Assembly: GCF_900299535.1 (NCBI RefSeq)
Contig: NZ_OMKE01000023.1
Coordinates: 248,001 to 312,000 of the forward strand
Reading direction: 5' to 3'
Length of the DNA stretch: 64,000 nucleotides
DNA from: Aquimarina aquimarini
Lineage (GTDB): Bacteria; Bacteroidota; Bacteroidia; Flavobacteriales; Flavobacteriaceae
The stretch's first letter is position 1. Every line of letters begins with the position of its first letter. Positions 1 to 9,067 of the stretch are shown piece after piece. The notes under the pieces are model-generated. The model saw nothing but the letters and a program-made list of their open reading frames with translations. It ran no database searches and had not been told where the DNA came from. Made by a program: the position numbers and the translations under genes.

Positions 1-197
1 CTCTTACTGCGGTACAATCTTTTGGTAGGCCGCAAGAAATAGAACTGCTAACACTTATAGATAGACGTTTTAGTAGGCATTTACCAATACAACCTAATTA
101 TAGAGGTCGTCAGGTAGATGCAATAAATCAAGAAAAAGTAAAGGTGCATTGGCAGGAGAATGAAGGAGAAGATGCTATATATTTGATTAATGATTAA
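1..197 (+). CDS. pyrR: PyrR bifunctional pyrimidine regulator, C-terminal part (cut by window start)
   Basis: An open frame enters at base 3 and stops at TAA 195-197, giving about 64 residues. The readable part contains GRPQEIELLTLIDRR and RHLPIQPNYRGRQVD, the typical C-terminal part of PyrR, followed by a short acidic tail. PyrR proteins carry a PRPP-binding phosphoribosyltransferase fold; they can act as uracil phosphoribosyltransferase and, in some bacteria, as an RNA-binding attenuator of pyr operons. The N-terminal part with the PRPP loop lies outside the window. pyrB follows after 45 bases on the same strand, which supports the call and suggests a pyrimidine operon. No attenuator hairpin is obvious in the 45-base gap. 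Confidence 0.85.
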   Translation, partial: LTAVQSFGRPQEIELLTLIDRRFSRHLPIQPNYRGRQVDAINQEKVKVHWQENEGEDAIYLIND

Positions 198-242
198 AGT
201 TTCTCGAAATGGTTCTTTATTTCAAATTATAAATTTAAACGA

Positions 243-1172
243 ATGAGCGAATTAAGTGTAAATCACTTATTAGGAATAAAATATCTGAATAATGATGATA
301 TTAATCTGATCTTTGAAACTGCCGATCACTTTAAAGAAGTAATAAATCGTCCAATTAAAAAGGTTCCTTCGCTTAGAGATATAACCATTGCGAATCTTTT
401 TTTTGAGAATAGTACAAGAACAAGATTATCTTTTGAATTGGCAGAGAAACGTCTTTCTGCAGATGTGGTTAATTTTTCTGCAGCGTCGTCTTCTGTAAAA
501 AAAGGAGAAACTCTTATTGATACCGTAAACAATATTCTTTCTATGAAAGTTGATATGGTAGTTATGAGACATCCTAATCCAGGAGCAGGAGTTTTTCTTT
601 CTAGGCATGTAGATGCTAGTATTGTAAATGCAGGAGATGGAGCACATGAGCACCCAACACAGGCATTGCTAGATTCTTATTCTATTAGAGAACGATTGGG
701 AGACGTAGGCGGAAAGAAGGTTGTAATAGTAGGAGATATTTTGCATTCAAGAGTGGCGCTTTCTAATATATTCGCATTAAAACTGCAAGGAGCAGAAGTA
801 AGAGTTTGTGGGCCAAAAACATTACTACCTACTTATATAGAAAAGTTAGGTGTTAAGGTAGAAACAAACCTCAAGAAAGCCTTAGAATGGTGTGATGTCG
901 CAAATATGTTGCGAGTACAAAATGAAAGAATGGAAATCAGTTATTTTCCTTCGACTAGAGAGTATACCCAACAATTTGGGGTGAATAAAAAGTTATTGGA
1001 AAGTTTAGATAAAGAAATTGTAATCATGCACCCAGGACCAATCAATCGTGGAGTAGAAATCACGAGCGATGTTGCTGATTCTGATCAAGCCATTATATTG
1101 GATCAGGTACAAAATGGGGTAGCAGTGCGAATGGCTGTAATATATCTTTTAGCGTCAAAAATTAAACGATAA
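243..1172 (+). CDS. pyrB: Aspartate carbamoyltransferase catalytic subunit
   Basis: Catalyses the committed step of pyrimidine synthesis, carbamoyl phosphate plus aspartate to N-carbamoylaspartate, in the cytoplasm. The 309-residue length matches the family. Carbamoyl-phosphate binding residues are visible in FENSTRTRLSFE (STRTR at 57-61) and HPTQALLD (from 137), and the C-terminal HPGPINRG motif at 263-270 is intact. The ATG start gives the canonical N-terminal spacing. It lies directly after pyrR and three bases before a small STAS-like gene, so co-transcription is likely. No pyrI regulatory subunit is present here, as is usual outside enterobacteria. Confidence 0.97.
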   Translation: MSELSVNHLLGIKYLNNDDINLIFETADHFKEVINRPIKKVPSLRDITIANLFFENSTRTRLSFELAEKRLSADVVNFSAASSSVKKGETLIDTVNNILSMKVDMVVMRHPNPGAGVFLSRHVDASIVNAGDGAHEHPTQALLDSYSIRERLGDVGGKKVVIVGDILHSRVALSNIFALKLQGAEVRVCGPKTLLPTYIEKLGVKVETNLKKALEWCDVANMLRVQNERMEISYFPSTREYTQQFGVNKKLLESLDKEIVIMHPGPINRGVEITSDVADSDQAIILDQVQNGVAVRMAVIYLLASKIKR

Positions 1173-1175
1173 CGT

Positions 1176-1508
1176 ATGATATTTAATAAAGAAGGTACTA
1201 CCACAATAGTAACACAAGAGAAAACCACAATTATTGATTTTGTAAAAGGTCTTGAAAACAAGTATGAATCTCTTAAGAATGATAATATTATTATTAATTT
1301 ATTTACATTAAAACAGATTTCTATCGATGATGTTAATGAGTTTTTGCTATTGTCAAATAAACATAAGAATACTAAACATTCATTTGTGATAGTTACCGAT
1401 AAGATCTCTTATGATGATGTTTCAAACGATATGACTATTGTTCCCACACTACAAGAAGCATATGATCTAGTTGAAATGGAGGAAATAGAAAGAGATTTAG
1501 GGTTTTAA
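1176..1508 (+). CDS. Small STAS-like protein of the pyrB-rnz neighbourhood
   Basis: A 110-residue soluble protein that starts three bases after the pyrB stop. The order of elements (strand NIIINLF, helix SIDDVNEFLLLSNKHK, strand HSFVIVTD, then a late helix with TIVPTLQEAYDLVEMEEIERDLGF) resembles a STAS or anti-sigma-antagonist fold. The usual phosphorylatable Ser at the start of the first long helix is not obvious. I know of similar small proteins beside rnz in flavobacteria but no demonstrated function. The position suggests it belongs to the pyr transcript; a hairpin follows at 1509-1544. The fold call is inference. Confidence 0.55.
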   Translation: MIFNKEGTTTIVTQEKTTIIDFVKGLENKYESLKNDNIIINLFTLKQISIDDVNEFLLLSNKHKNTKHSFVIVTDKISYDDVSNDMTIVPTLQEAYDLVEMEEIERDLGF

Positions 1509-1544
1509 AAAAACATTTACTTTGTAATCATTGTTAATGTTTTT
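1509..1544 (+). terminator. Hairpin terminator after the pyr genes, overlapping a promoter-like box
   Basis: Arms AAAAACATT (1509-1517) and AATGTTTTT (1536-1544) form a 9-bp inverted repeat ending in a T run. The loop contains TTACTTTG (1517-1524), which resembles the Bacteroidota -7 box and lies 33 bases before the next ATG. The segment may therefore end the pyr transcript and start the thioredoxin transcript. Confidence 0.5.
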
Positions 1545-1557
1545 CGTCTGATATACT

Positions 1558-2016
1558 ATGAATAAATTCGCCCCGATTATTATAGTATTATTTTTAGTTC
1601 TTTTTTGTAATCATACCAATGCTCAAGATTGGAAATATGATTTTGAAGAAGCGACTACACTTGCCAAAGAAAAAGATCAGAATATTGTATTGCTTTTTAC
1701 AGGATCAGACTGGTGTCCTCCTTGTATGAGGTTAGAAAAATATATTTTATCTGATAAAGAATTTATAGAATATGCTGGTAAGAATTTTGTTTGGGTAAAA
1801 GCAGATTTTCCAAAACGAAGAAAAAATAAGCTGACAGCAATTCAACGAAGTAAAAATAAAGCCTTAGCCAGAAAATATAATAAAAGAATGTCTTTTCCTG
1901 TTATTTTGGTTCTAAATAATGATGGTACTGTCTTGGGAGCAACTGGGTATAGAAGAAACCTTGATGTAAAAGGCTATATATCTTTGTTGACATCTTTTGA
2001 TTCTTTTGGTCGCTAG
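1558..2016 (+). CDS. Exported thioredoxin-family protein (DsbE/thioredoxin_7-like)
   Basis: A 152-residue protein with a clear signal peptide (hydrophobic residues 5-17, cleavage probably after NAQ at 21-23) followed by a thioredoxin fold. The active site is GSDWCPPCMRLE with the CPPC pair at 53-56, and the cis-proline region is MSFPVILVLNN. The Trp before the first Cys and the missing membrane anchor fit a soluble periplasmic disulfide reductase or folding helper of the DUF255/thioredoxin_7 type. A basic stretch, KRRKNKLTAIQRSKNKA, interrupts the middle of the domain, as is common in Bacteroidota members. Its substrates are unknown. It sits between the pyr genes and rnz on the same strand. 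Confidence 0.85.
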   Translation: MNKFAPIIIVLFLVLFCNHTNAQDWKYDFEEATTLAKEKDQNIVLLFTGSDWCPPCMRLEKYILSDKEFIEYAGKNFVWVKADFPKRRKNKLTAIQRSKNKALARKYNKRMSFPVILVLNNDGTVLGATGYRRNLDVKGYISLLTSFDSFGR

Positions 2017-2078
2017 ATAGGTTTATAACTACGATTAGAGTATATTCACGACTTATTTAATAAAGAGGAAAAACAATT

Positions 2079-2984
2079 TTGAAACTTACGATTTTAGGTT
2101 GCTATTCTGCAACTCCCAGAACATTTACAAACCCTACTTCTCAGGTTTTAGATATAAACAATCATATTTTTTTGATTGATTGTGGAGAAGGAACTCAAGT
2201 AGAATTACGACGTAATAAAATTAAATTTTCTAGAATAAAGCATATTTTTATCTCTCACTTGCACGGAGATCATTTTTTTGGATTGATAGGTCTGGTGTCT
2301 ACCTTTAGATTGCTTAAAAGAGATACTCCACTTCATATTCATGGACCAAAAGGAATCAAAGAAATAATTACTTTGCAGTTAAAACTTTCTAACTCTTGGA
2401 CTGATTTTCCATTACGTTTTCATGAGTTGGATAATCCTGAGTCTGAAATTGTTTTTGAAGATGAAAAAGTAGTAGTGCGTACCATACCATTACAACATAG
2501 AGTATATTGCAATGGTTTTTTGTTTCAGGAAAAAGAAGGAGATAGAGTTTTATTGATTGATAAAGTATCTGATTATAATATCCATACAGCATATTACAGA
2601 TCTATAAAAAAAGGAAATGATGTGGTTTTAGATGATGGTACTGTTATCTCTAATAAAGAGCTTACGGAGCCTCCTAAGGCTACTAAGAGTTATGCGTATT
2701 GTAGTGATACTAAATATGATGAAGAAAAGATTTCTTTGATTAAAAATGCTACTGCTTTATATCATGAATCTACATTTTTAGAAAGTCATAAACATTTATG
2801 TGCAAAAACAGGGCATAGTTCTGCTATTGAGGCTGCTACAATTGCAAAAAAAGCAAATGTAAAAAAGCTGATTTTAGGACATTATTCTACACGATATGAA
2901 AATATTGAGCTTTTTAAAGAAGAAGCGAAAACAGTATTTGATCAAGTTGAAGTTGCTGATGATGGAAAGGTTTTTGAGATTTGA
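2079..2984 (+). CDS. rnz: Ribonuclease Z
   Basis: Zinc endonuclease that trims the 3' end of tRNA precursors. The beta-lactamase-fold signature HLHGDH is at residues 60-65. Further ligand positions are visible as the His in PLQHRVYCNGF, the Asp in CSDTKYD and the His in LGHYSTRY. The length of 301 residues matches short-form RNase Z. The start is TTG at 2079, the only start that keeps the N-terminal strand MKLTILGCYSATP; a purine-rich AAAGAGG at 2062-2068 supports it. It follows the thioredoxin gene by 62 bases. Confidence 0.96.
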   Translation: MKLTILGCYSATPRTFTNPTSQVLDINNHIFLIDCGEGTQVELRRNKIKFSRIKHIFISHLHGDHFFGLIGLVSTFRLLKRDTPLHIHGPKGIKEIITLQLKLSNSWTDFPLRFHELDNPESEIVFEDEKVVVRTIPLQHRVYCNGFLFQEKEGDRVLLIDKVSDYNIHTAYYRSIKKGNDVVLDDGTVISNKELTEPPKATKSYAYCSDTKYDEEKISLIKNATALYHESTFLESHKHLCAKTGHSSAIEAATIAKKANVKKLILGHYSTRYENIELFKEEAKTVFDQVEVADDGKVFEI

Positions 2985-3017
2985 ATTTAATTATAGTTTA
3001 AAATAGTGTTACTATTG

Positions 3018-3085
3018 TTGTCTAAAAAATATAAAAGCTTCTTTATTAAGGGGTATTGATTACTTTCTTTTCTTAATAAAGACAA
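3018..3085 (+). terminator. Inverted repeat after rnz
   Basis: CTTTATTAAG (3041-3050) and CTTAATAAAG (3072-3081) pair perfectly over 10 bp, and outer TTGTCT/AGACAA (3018-3023, 3080-3085) extends the structure. It lies about 35-100 bases after the rnz stop, before pdxH. Likely a terminator or mRNA-end structure. Confidence 0.4.
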
Positions 3086-3201
3086 TCTTTTAGGTATATC
3101 TTCCGTTTTAATTATAAGAGAATGTAAAGACTTATTAATAAATTAATTTATAAATTGCCAAAAAAAATATAACTATATTTTACCATATAAAAAGTTTATA
3201 A

Positions 3202-3852
3202 ATGAATAGAGATCTCACTTCATATAGAAAATCATACGAGAAGAGTTTTTTGGAAGAAAAAAATATCCCAACATCTCCTTTTACTTTATTTGCTGACTGG
3301 TTTAAAGAAGTAGAAGCGGCAGGAGGAGTTGATGAAGCCAATGCTATGACGGTTACTACTACAGGATTAGATGGTTATCCAAAAGCCAGAATTGTATTAT
3401 TGAAACAATTTGATGTAGATGGGTTTGTTTTTTACACGAATTATACTTCAGAAAAAGGGAAAGCTATAGCGAATAATAATAAAGTGTGTATTTCATTTTT
3501 TTGGCCCAATTTAGAACGACAAGTTATAATTAAAGGAGTAGCAGCAAAAGTAGAAGAAGAATTGAGCTTGCGTTACTTTTTATCGCGTCCAAGAGGAAGT
3601 CAACTAGGAGCTTTAGTTTCTGATCAGAGCCAGGTCATAGGTTCTAGAGAAGTACTAGAAACAAGATTACAGACACTTGAAGAAGAATATAAAGATAAAG
3701 AAATACAAAAACCAACATCATGGGGAGGGTATTGTGTATCTCCTGTTGAGTTTGAGTTTTGGCAAGGTAGAGCAAATAGGCTACACGATCGTATTCGGTT
3801 TTCTTCTGATCAAGAAACAAATAATTGGCTTATTGAGCGATTAGCACCTTAG
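3202..3852 (+). CDS. pdxH: Pyridoxamine 5'-phosphate oxidase
   Basis: FMN enzyme that oxidises pyridoxine or pyridoxamine 5'-phosphate to pyridoxal 5'-phosphate. All family landmarks are present: GYPKARIVLLKQ (58-69, substrate and FMN contacts), FYTNYTSEKGK, RPRGSQLGALVSDQS (129-143) and the C-terminal FEFWQGRANRLHDR box. The 216-residue length is typical. The N-terminal MNRDLTSYRKSYEKSFLEE segment is also the family norm, which supports the ATG at 3202. It stands alone with its own 217-base upstream spacer. Confidence 0.97.
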   Translation: MNRDLTSYRKSYEKSFLEEKNIPTSPFTLFADWFKEVEAAGGVDEANAMTVTTTGLDGYPKARIVLLKQFDVDGFVFYTNYTSEKGKAIANNNKVCISFFWPNLERQVIIKGVAAKVEEELSLRYFLSRPRGSQLGALVSDQSQVIGSREVLETRLQTLEEEYKDKEIQKPTSWGGYCVSPVEFEFWQGRANRLHDRIRFSSDQETNNWLIERLAP

Positions 3853-3891
3853 TAGATATAACTAACTAAAATTTTAAGGTTAAATAAATAA

Positions 3892-6093
3892 TTACATAAT
3901 TACAAAACTAGATCTCCTATTCTTTTTATACTGATCTTCAGAGCAATCTTGTCCATCTTTGCAATCATTTACGGGTCTAGTTTCTCCAAAACCTACGTAA
4001 GAAAGAATTCTATTTTTAGAAATATTTTTGCTCAATAAATAATTGTAGATTGATTCAGCTCTTTTTTGTGATAATGTAAGATTGTAGTTTTTTTCACCAC
4101 GGCTATCAGAGTGTGTCTCTATTTTGATAACCATATTCGGGTAATCATTATTCATAATATCAACAACCTTATCCAATTCTACTTCAGCTTTGTTGGTAAT
4201 GTCCCATTTATCAAACTCAAAGTATATTTCATTTAGGTTTATCAAATCGTTAATGGTTTTACTCAATTTCATATCTGATTTTAAATCAGATTCTGGAGTT
4301 GTGTTTGTTTGAACAATATCTCCAGGAGTAATCCCACCACTTTCTGTATTATTAGATTTATTTAAATTGTCTATATCTCCTGGTATTACTGCGGTAAATT
4401 CACTATTCATTCTTTTTTTAGGAATAGAAGCTAATCTACTAGCATTTGGGCAATTCATTTCACTGATATCAATAGCTAATTTGAACTTATAGTAATCGGG
4501 TAATCCACAAGAGTTAATATGATTGTATCCTTTTGAGTATTTTATAGTTTCATTAAGAGTACCATTAAACTCAGCACTAACAGGTTGGTCTACGATCATA
4601 ATATCATCAATGACATTAATAGATTCGCAACTAGTATCTACAAGTACGTTGTAGCTGATTTTGAAAGGTTCACTATCAGTCTTTACCATTTTATTTGGTA
4701 CAATAAAATTTAAAGTTCTAGACCCCTTATCATATTTTACTTTAATCTTCTTGGTTGGAAGCACGAGTGATTTTTCTGAAAAAACAACATTTTTTGGTAA
4801 AACATCTTTTATAATGGTGTTTTTGGCATTGTCATTACCATCATTATATATGGTTAAACTATATGTTATTTCTTGTTTAGGAGCTAAAACATCATTAGGG
4901 TGTATATATGCGTTGTTATCTGCATATCTAGATCTTTTTATAATATTGATTGCAGGCTCATATATTTCTACACTAAAGGCAACACCCATTACAGAATATC
5001 CATCATTATTGGTAGATAATCTAAATTTGGCAGCAGTTTGATTATTACCGATAATGCTATTTCGTATATTCTTTATATCAAATAAATCAGCATCATACCC
5101 TAAAGTATTTTGACTAGCAGGCACCCTAGTAGTTACATTCTTACCATTTTCGGTAATATTTGCATTAAAGAAATTATTCATAGGGTTCACTCCATCAGCA
5201 AGACTTTTGTATTTATTAGTCTCATTAGACATAACCTGAAAGCGGTCTCCTATAATTCCTTTGTCTCCTTCATAAGCGATTACACCAATTTTACCATGTA
5301 CAGCTCCATTAGGTATAGTTTGAAAATTATTAAAAGAAAAAGCAACAGGTTTAGCTTTGGAGTCAATGTTTACAAATCCATCATATACATAGAATCTTTT
5401 TCTAGGTTTTGCATCATCTTCATAGATGACTACCATAGTCCATCCACCAGCAAGACCATTTCCTAAAGTTTGATCGTCATTAATCTCAGTAGTTGTAGCT
5501 GGAATATTAGCAACTGTATATGTGCCCAAAGGACTTTTTAAGCGTAAGACATCTTGAGTAATATCTTTGTAGCAAGAATACTGTTTAAACATTGATTCAG
5601 CATCTTTGTAATAATCATGTATAATTTCTCCATCAGTAATAGATGTGTATTCTTCTTGCCCAGGATATTTTATTTTTATAGAGGTTATATCATGTTTTCT
5701 ATCATGATCTGCATATGCAGCAGTCCAGTATAACCCTACATGCTTTATTGCACTACAATCAGAATCAATAGCAAGATCAGCACTACTAGAATTAAAAGTT
5801 GTTTGATCTGTATCAATATCAATGAATCCCATCTTGAATTGATTATTCAAACCACCATTGTTGTAGCTTTTATTTGGATCAAATATCTGTGATCCGTCAT
5901 CATTGCTGACTTTACCTAAAATAGTATTTGAAACAAATTTGAAATCTCCTTTAAGCGTTAACTCGGTTCGTTTTTTAAGAGGTACTTCTACCTGACCATA
6001 TATAATGGAACATCCAAAGCAATATATGAAGGCAAATAGCCAAAAGCTTTGTAACAACGAATAATCTCTATGTATAGTAATCACTTTTTCCAC
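3892..6093 (-). CDS. Large exported OmpA-family protein with DUF11-like domain
   Basis: A 733-residue protein with an N-terminal signal/hydrophobic segment (about 14-33). Residues about 35-380 form an unrecognised beta-rich region. A DUF11-type domain follows around NPDVL...EITYSLTIYNDGN and VLPKNVVF. The C-terminal OmpA peptidoglycan-binding domain (about 610-733) starts at EIYFEFDKWDITNKAEVELD and contains THSDSRGEKNYNLTLSQKRA and the closing NRRSSFVIM. The layout predicts an envelope protein tied to peptidoglycan, with an exposed adhesin-like or structural N-terminal part. There is no T9SS sorting domain. It converges on pdxH and is otherwise isolated. Confidence 0.85.
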   Translation of the reverse strand: MEKVITIHRDYSLLQSFWLFAFIYCFGCSIIYGQVEVPLKKRTELTLKGDFKFVSNTILGKVSNDDGSQIFDPNKSYNNGGLNNQFKMGFIDIDTDQTTFNSSSADLAIDSDCSAIKHVGLYWTAAYADHDRKHDITSIKIKYPGQEEYTSITDGEIIHDYYKDAESMFKQYSCYKDITQDVLRLKSPLGTYTVANIPATTTEINDDQTLGNGLAGGWTMVVIYEDDAKPRKRFYVYDGFVNIDSKAKPVAFSFNNFQTIPNGAVHGKIGVIAYEGDKGIIGDRFQVMSNETNKYKSLADGVNPMNNFFNANITENGKNVTTRVPASQNTLGYDADLFDIKNIRNSIIGNNQTAAKFRLSTNNDGYSVMGVAFSVEIYEPAINIIKRSRYADNNAYIHPNDVLAPKQEITYSLTIYNDGNDNAKNTIIKDVLPKNVVFSEKSLVLPTKKIKVKYDKGSRTLNFIVPNKMVKTDSEPFKISYNVLVDTSCESINVIDDIMIVDQPVSAEFNGTLNETIKYSKGYNHINSCGLPDYYKFKLAIDISEMNCPNASRLASIPKKRMNSEFTAVIPGDIDNLNKSNNTESGGITPGDIVQTNTTPESDLKSDMKLSKTINDLINLNEIYFEFDKWDITNKAEVELDKVVDIMNNDYPNMVIKIETHSDSRGEKNYNLTLSQKRAESIYNYLLSKNISKNRILSYVGFGETRPVNDCKDGQDCSEDQYKKNRRSSFVIM

Positions 6094-6471
6094 TTTTTTT
6101 GTTTTTTTATAACCCTAACTTGATATTATGATTAGTTTGTGTACATAATGTTTGGGGGAAAACATTCTGATTTAAGGGAAAACCGTACGTAAATTTATAT
6201 TTTAACATTTAATTACATAAGGAAAAAGTAATGTTTTCGATGTAAATACTGTTTTTATCGATTAAAACCAGTTCTTTATGGTCTTCATTTTCATTATTTT
6301 AGATGATATTTTGATAATTATATAATTTCTTTATTAAAAATATAGGATATCAAAATTCTTTACTTGTGTATTGAACTAAAAATAATTTTGTACTCTTATT
6401 AGTAAGATTTGTAAAATCGAATTCTTAAACTTGTATAAAATAACTTGATTTTTACAAAAGGTATAAGCTTC
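6094..6471. other. Intergenic region upstream of both the OmpA-like gene and sixA
   Basis: A 378-base AT-rich divergent spacer that must hold two promoters. I see AATGTTT/AAACATT arms around a run of five G (6147-6166), possibly an operator or small hairpin, and TAAGATTTG (6403-6411) resembling a Bacteroidota -7 box before sixA. No open frame or RNA gene is convincing. Confidence 0.4.
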
Positions 6472-6957
6472 ATGAAAACTTTATATTTAATAAGACATGC
6501 TAAATCTTCTTGGGAGTTTGATGTATCAGATGATAAGAGGCCATTGAATAATAGAGGAATGAATGATGCAGAATTGATAGGAAAAGAATTAAAATCATTG
6601 ATAAAACCTATAGACAAAGTTTTATGTAGCCCTGCAAAGAGAACACGAATGACAGCAGATATAATCTTAAAACATTTAGAAATCCCTGAAACTAAATTTT
6701 TTATTGCACCTGATTTATACGATTTTTCTGGAAATCAGGTAATGGACGAAGTAAAGAAATGCGAGGCTTCTATTGATACATTAATGGTATTTGGACATAA
6801 TCACGGATTTACTTCAATTGTAAATTTTTTTGGGAATAAACGTATAGATAATCTGCCAACTGCAGGAGTGGTTGCTATAGAATTTGACGTAAAAGAATGG
6901 CAAGATATATCTGTCGGAAATACCTTATTAACACTTTTTCCTAAATCTTTGCGATAA
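6472..6957 (+). CDS. sixA: SixA-type phosphohistidine phosphatase
   Basis: A 161-residue histidine phosphatase. RHAKSSW at residues 8-14 carries the phosphoryl-accepting His9, and FGHNHGF carries the second catalytic His. SixA enzymes remove phosphate from phosphohistidine on HPt domains or PTS proteins. A TTG nine codons upstream keeps the frame open, but the ATG at 6472 places the MKTLYLIRHAK strand at the N terminus as in the family. The TAA stop shares one base with the ATG of ppk1, which indicates translational coupling. The sixA-ppk1-ppx order suggests that the real substrate may be connected with polyphosphate metabolism. Confidence 0.9.
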   Translation: MKTLYLIRHAKSSWEFDVSDDKRPLNNRGMNDAELIGKELKSLIKPIDKVLCSPAKRTRMTADIILKHLEIPETKFFIAPDLYDFSGNQVMDEVKKCEASIDTLMVFGHNHGFTSIVNFFGNKRIDNLPTAGVVAIEFDVKEWQDISVGNTLLTLFPKSLR

Positions 6958-9062
6958 TGAAGGAAAATGAAAGCAATCAATATATTAATAGAGAGTTAAG
7001 TTGGCTACAGTTTAATGCCAGAGTATTACAAGAGGCTGCAGATGATAAAGTACCTTTATTAGAGCGACTACGCTTTATTGGGATATTCTCTAATAATCTG
7101 GATGAATTCTTTAAAGTACGATATGCTACCATAAAAAGAATCGATCAAGCAGGCAAAGATGGAAAAAATGTACTTAAGGGGTCTACAGCAAGTGAATTAT
7201 TGGAAAAAATTACCAATATTGTTATCAAACAGCAAGCTACTAGCCTGAAAACAATTAATAGTATAAAAAATGAGCTAGAGAAACATTATATATATATAAT
7301 TGACGAAAATCAGGTAACCGAAGATCAAGATGCTTTTATTCGTAATTATTTTGTCACCAAAGTAAGTCCCGCATTAGTTACTTATATTCTTAATGATCTA
7401 GAGAAGTTTCCCCACCTCAAAGATAGCGTAGCTTATTTGGCTGTAAAACTTGTACTAAAAGAAAAAGTACCTAAAGAAGGCAGAATATCCAAAATATTAC
7501 AACAAACTACCAAAGAGAAAATTTATGCACTTATAGAGATTCCTAAAAATACAGAACGATTTGTTGTATTACCAGAAAAAGATGGGAAACAATTTATCAT
7601 CATGTTAGATGATTTGATACGATACTGTATGCATATTAACTTTAGCATTTTTGATTATATAAAAGCCTCTGCTCATATGATCAAAATTACAAGAGACGCA
7701 CAGTTAGATGTTGATAATGATCTAAGCAAAAGTTTTATTCAAAAAATATCAAGTAGTGTAAAATCTAGAAGAGATGGTGAACCAGTACGATTTGTATATG
7801 ATAAAACGATAGAGAAAGATACCCTTAGTTTTTTGATGGAAAAAATGGGAATAGATAATACAGATAGTATTATTCCTGGAGGAAGATATCATAATCGTAG
7901 AGATTATATGAATTTTCCTGATCTAGGAAATACAAACTTGGTATATCAACCCATAAAACCGCTGGCGATACCAGGACTTGTTTTACAAGGAAGTTTATTG
8001 GATAAAATTGCAAAAAAAGACTTTTTGCAATATACTCCTTATCATACATTCTCTTATGTAGTAAAATTTCTTAGAGAAGCTGCGATAGATCCTAAAGTTA
8101 AGAGTATAAAAATCACAATATATAGATTAGCAAATATTTCTCATATTGCTAGTTCGTTGATAAATGCTACCAAAAATGGTAAAAATGTAACCGTTCAAAT
8201 TGAATTACAAGCTCGTTTTGATGAAGCTGCTAATATAAGATATGCAGAAAAAATGCAAAGAGAAGGAGTGCACCTTATTTTTGGGGTTACTGGTCTCAAG
8301 GTTCATTGTAAAGCATGTGTGATTGAGCGAGAAGAAAAAGGAAAATTAAAAAGGTATGGGTTTATAAGCACTGGTAATTTTAATGAATCTACCGCAAAAA
8401 TCTATACCGATTATACATTATTCACAACCAATGAAGCGATTTTGAAAGAAACCAATAAGGTGTTTAAGTTTTTTGAAATCAATTATAAGATAAATAGATA
8501 TAAGCATTTATTGGTCTCTCCTCATTATACACGATCTTCACTAGTTAAACTCATTGACAAGGAAATAAAAAATGTCAAAGAAGGAAAAGAAGCTGGTATC
8601 AAATTAAAACTAAATAGTTTGAGTGATTATGAAATGATAGATAAATTATATGAGGCAAGTAGAGCAGGAGTAAAGGTAGATTTGATTATTAGAGGGATTT
8701 GTTGTTTAATACCTGGTATTCCTGGAATGAGTGAAAATATCAGAGCAATTAGTGTGATTGATAAATTTTTGGAACACCCTCGATTGTTTATATTTCAGAA
8801 TGGAGGAGAACCAAAAGTATACATTTCTTCTGCTGATTGGATGACACGTAATCTGGATAGGCGAGTAGAAATATCATGCCCTATATATGATAATGATATC
8901 AAATTAGAGTTAATGGAGACTTTTGATATTTGTTGGAATGATAATGTAAAAGCTAGAAAATTATCTAAAAACCAAGATAATGCATACATACTTAATGATC
9001 AGAAAAAAGTAAGATCTCAAATAGCTACGTATGAATATTATCTAAAAAAACTAGGAAATTAA
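6957..9062 (+). CDS. ppk1: Polyphosphate kinase 1
   Basis: Makes inorganic polyphosphate from ATP, reversibly. The N-terminal domain starts with NRELSWLQFNARVLQEA and SNNLDEFFKVRYA. The first C-terminal phospholipase-D-like domain has the autophosphorylated His450 in LKVHCKACVI, matching E. coli His435. The second has His607 in LEHPRLFIFQNGGEP, matching His592. The length of 701 residues is normal. It overlaps sixA by one base and precedes ppx by five bases, so the three form an operon for polyphosphate turnover. Confidence 0.97.
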   Translation: MKENESNQYINRELSWLQFNARVLQEAADDKVPLLERLRFIGIFSNNLDEFFKVRYATIKRIDQAGKDGKNVLKGSTASELLEKITNIVIKQQATSLKTINSIKNELEKHYIYIIDENQVTEDQDAFIRNYFVTKVSPALVTYILNDLEKFPHLKDSVAYLAVKLVLKEKVPKEGRISKILQQTTKEKIYALIEIPKNTERFVVLPEKDGKQFIIMLDDLIRYCMHINFSIFDYIKASAHMIKITRDAQLDVDNDLSKSFIQKISSSVKSRRDGEPVRFVYDKTIEKDTLSFLMEKMGIDNTDSIIPGGRYHNRRDYMNFPDLGNTNLVYQPIKPLAIPGLVLQGSLLDKIAKKDFLQYTPYHTFSYVVKFLREAAIDPKVKSIKITIYRLANISHIASSLINATKNGKNVTVQIELQARFDEAANIRYAEKMQREGVHLIFGVTGLKVHCKACVIEREEKGKLKRYGFISTGNFNESTAKIYTDYTLFTTNEAILKETNKVFKFFEINYKINRYKHLLVSPHYTRSSLVKLIDKEIKNVKEGKEAGIKLKLNSLSDYEMIDKLYEASRAGVKVDLIIRGICCLIPGIPGMSENIRAISVIDKFLEHPRLFIFQNGGEPKVYISSADWMTRNLDRRVEISCPIYDNDIKLELMETFDICWNDNVKARKLSKNQDNAYILNDQKKVRSQIATYEYYLKKLGN

Positions 9063-9067
9063 TTATT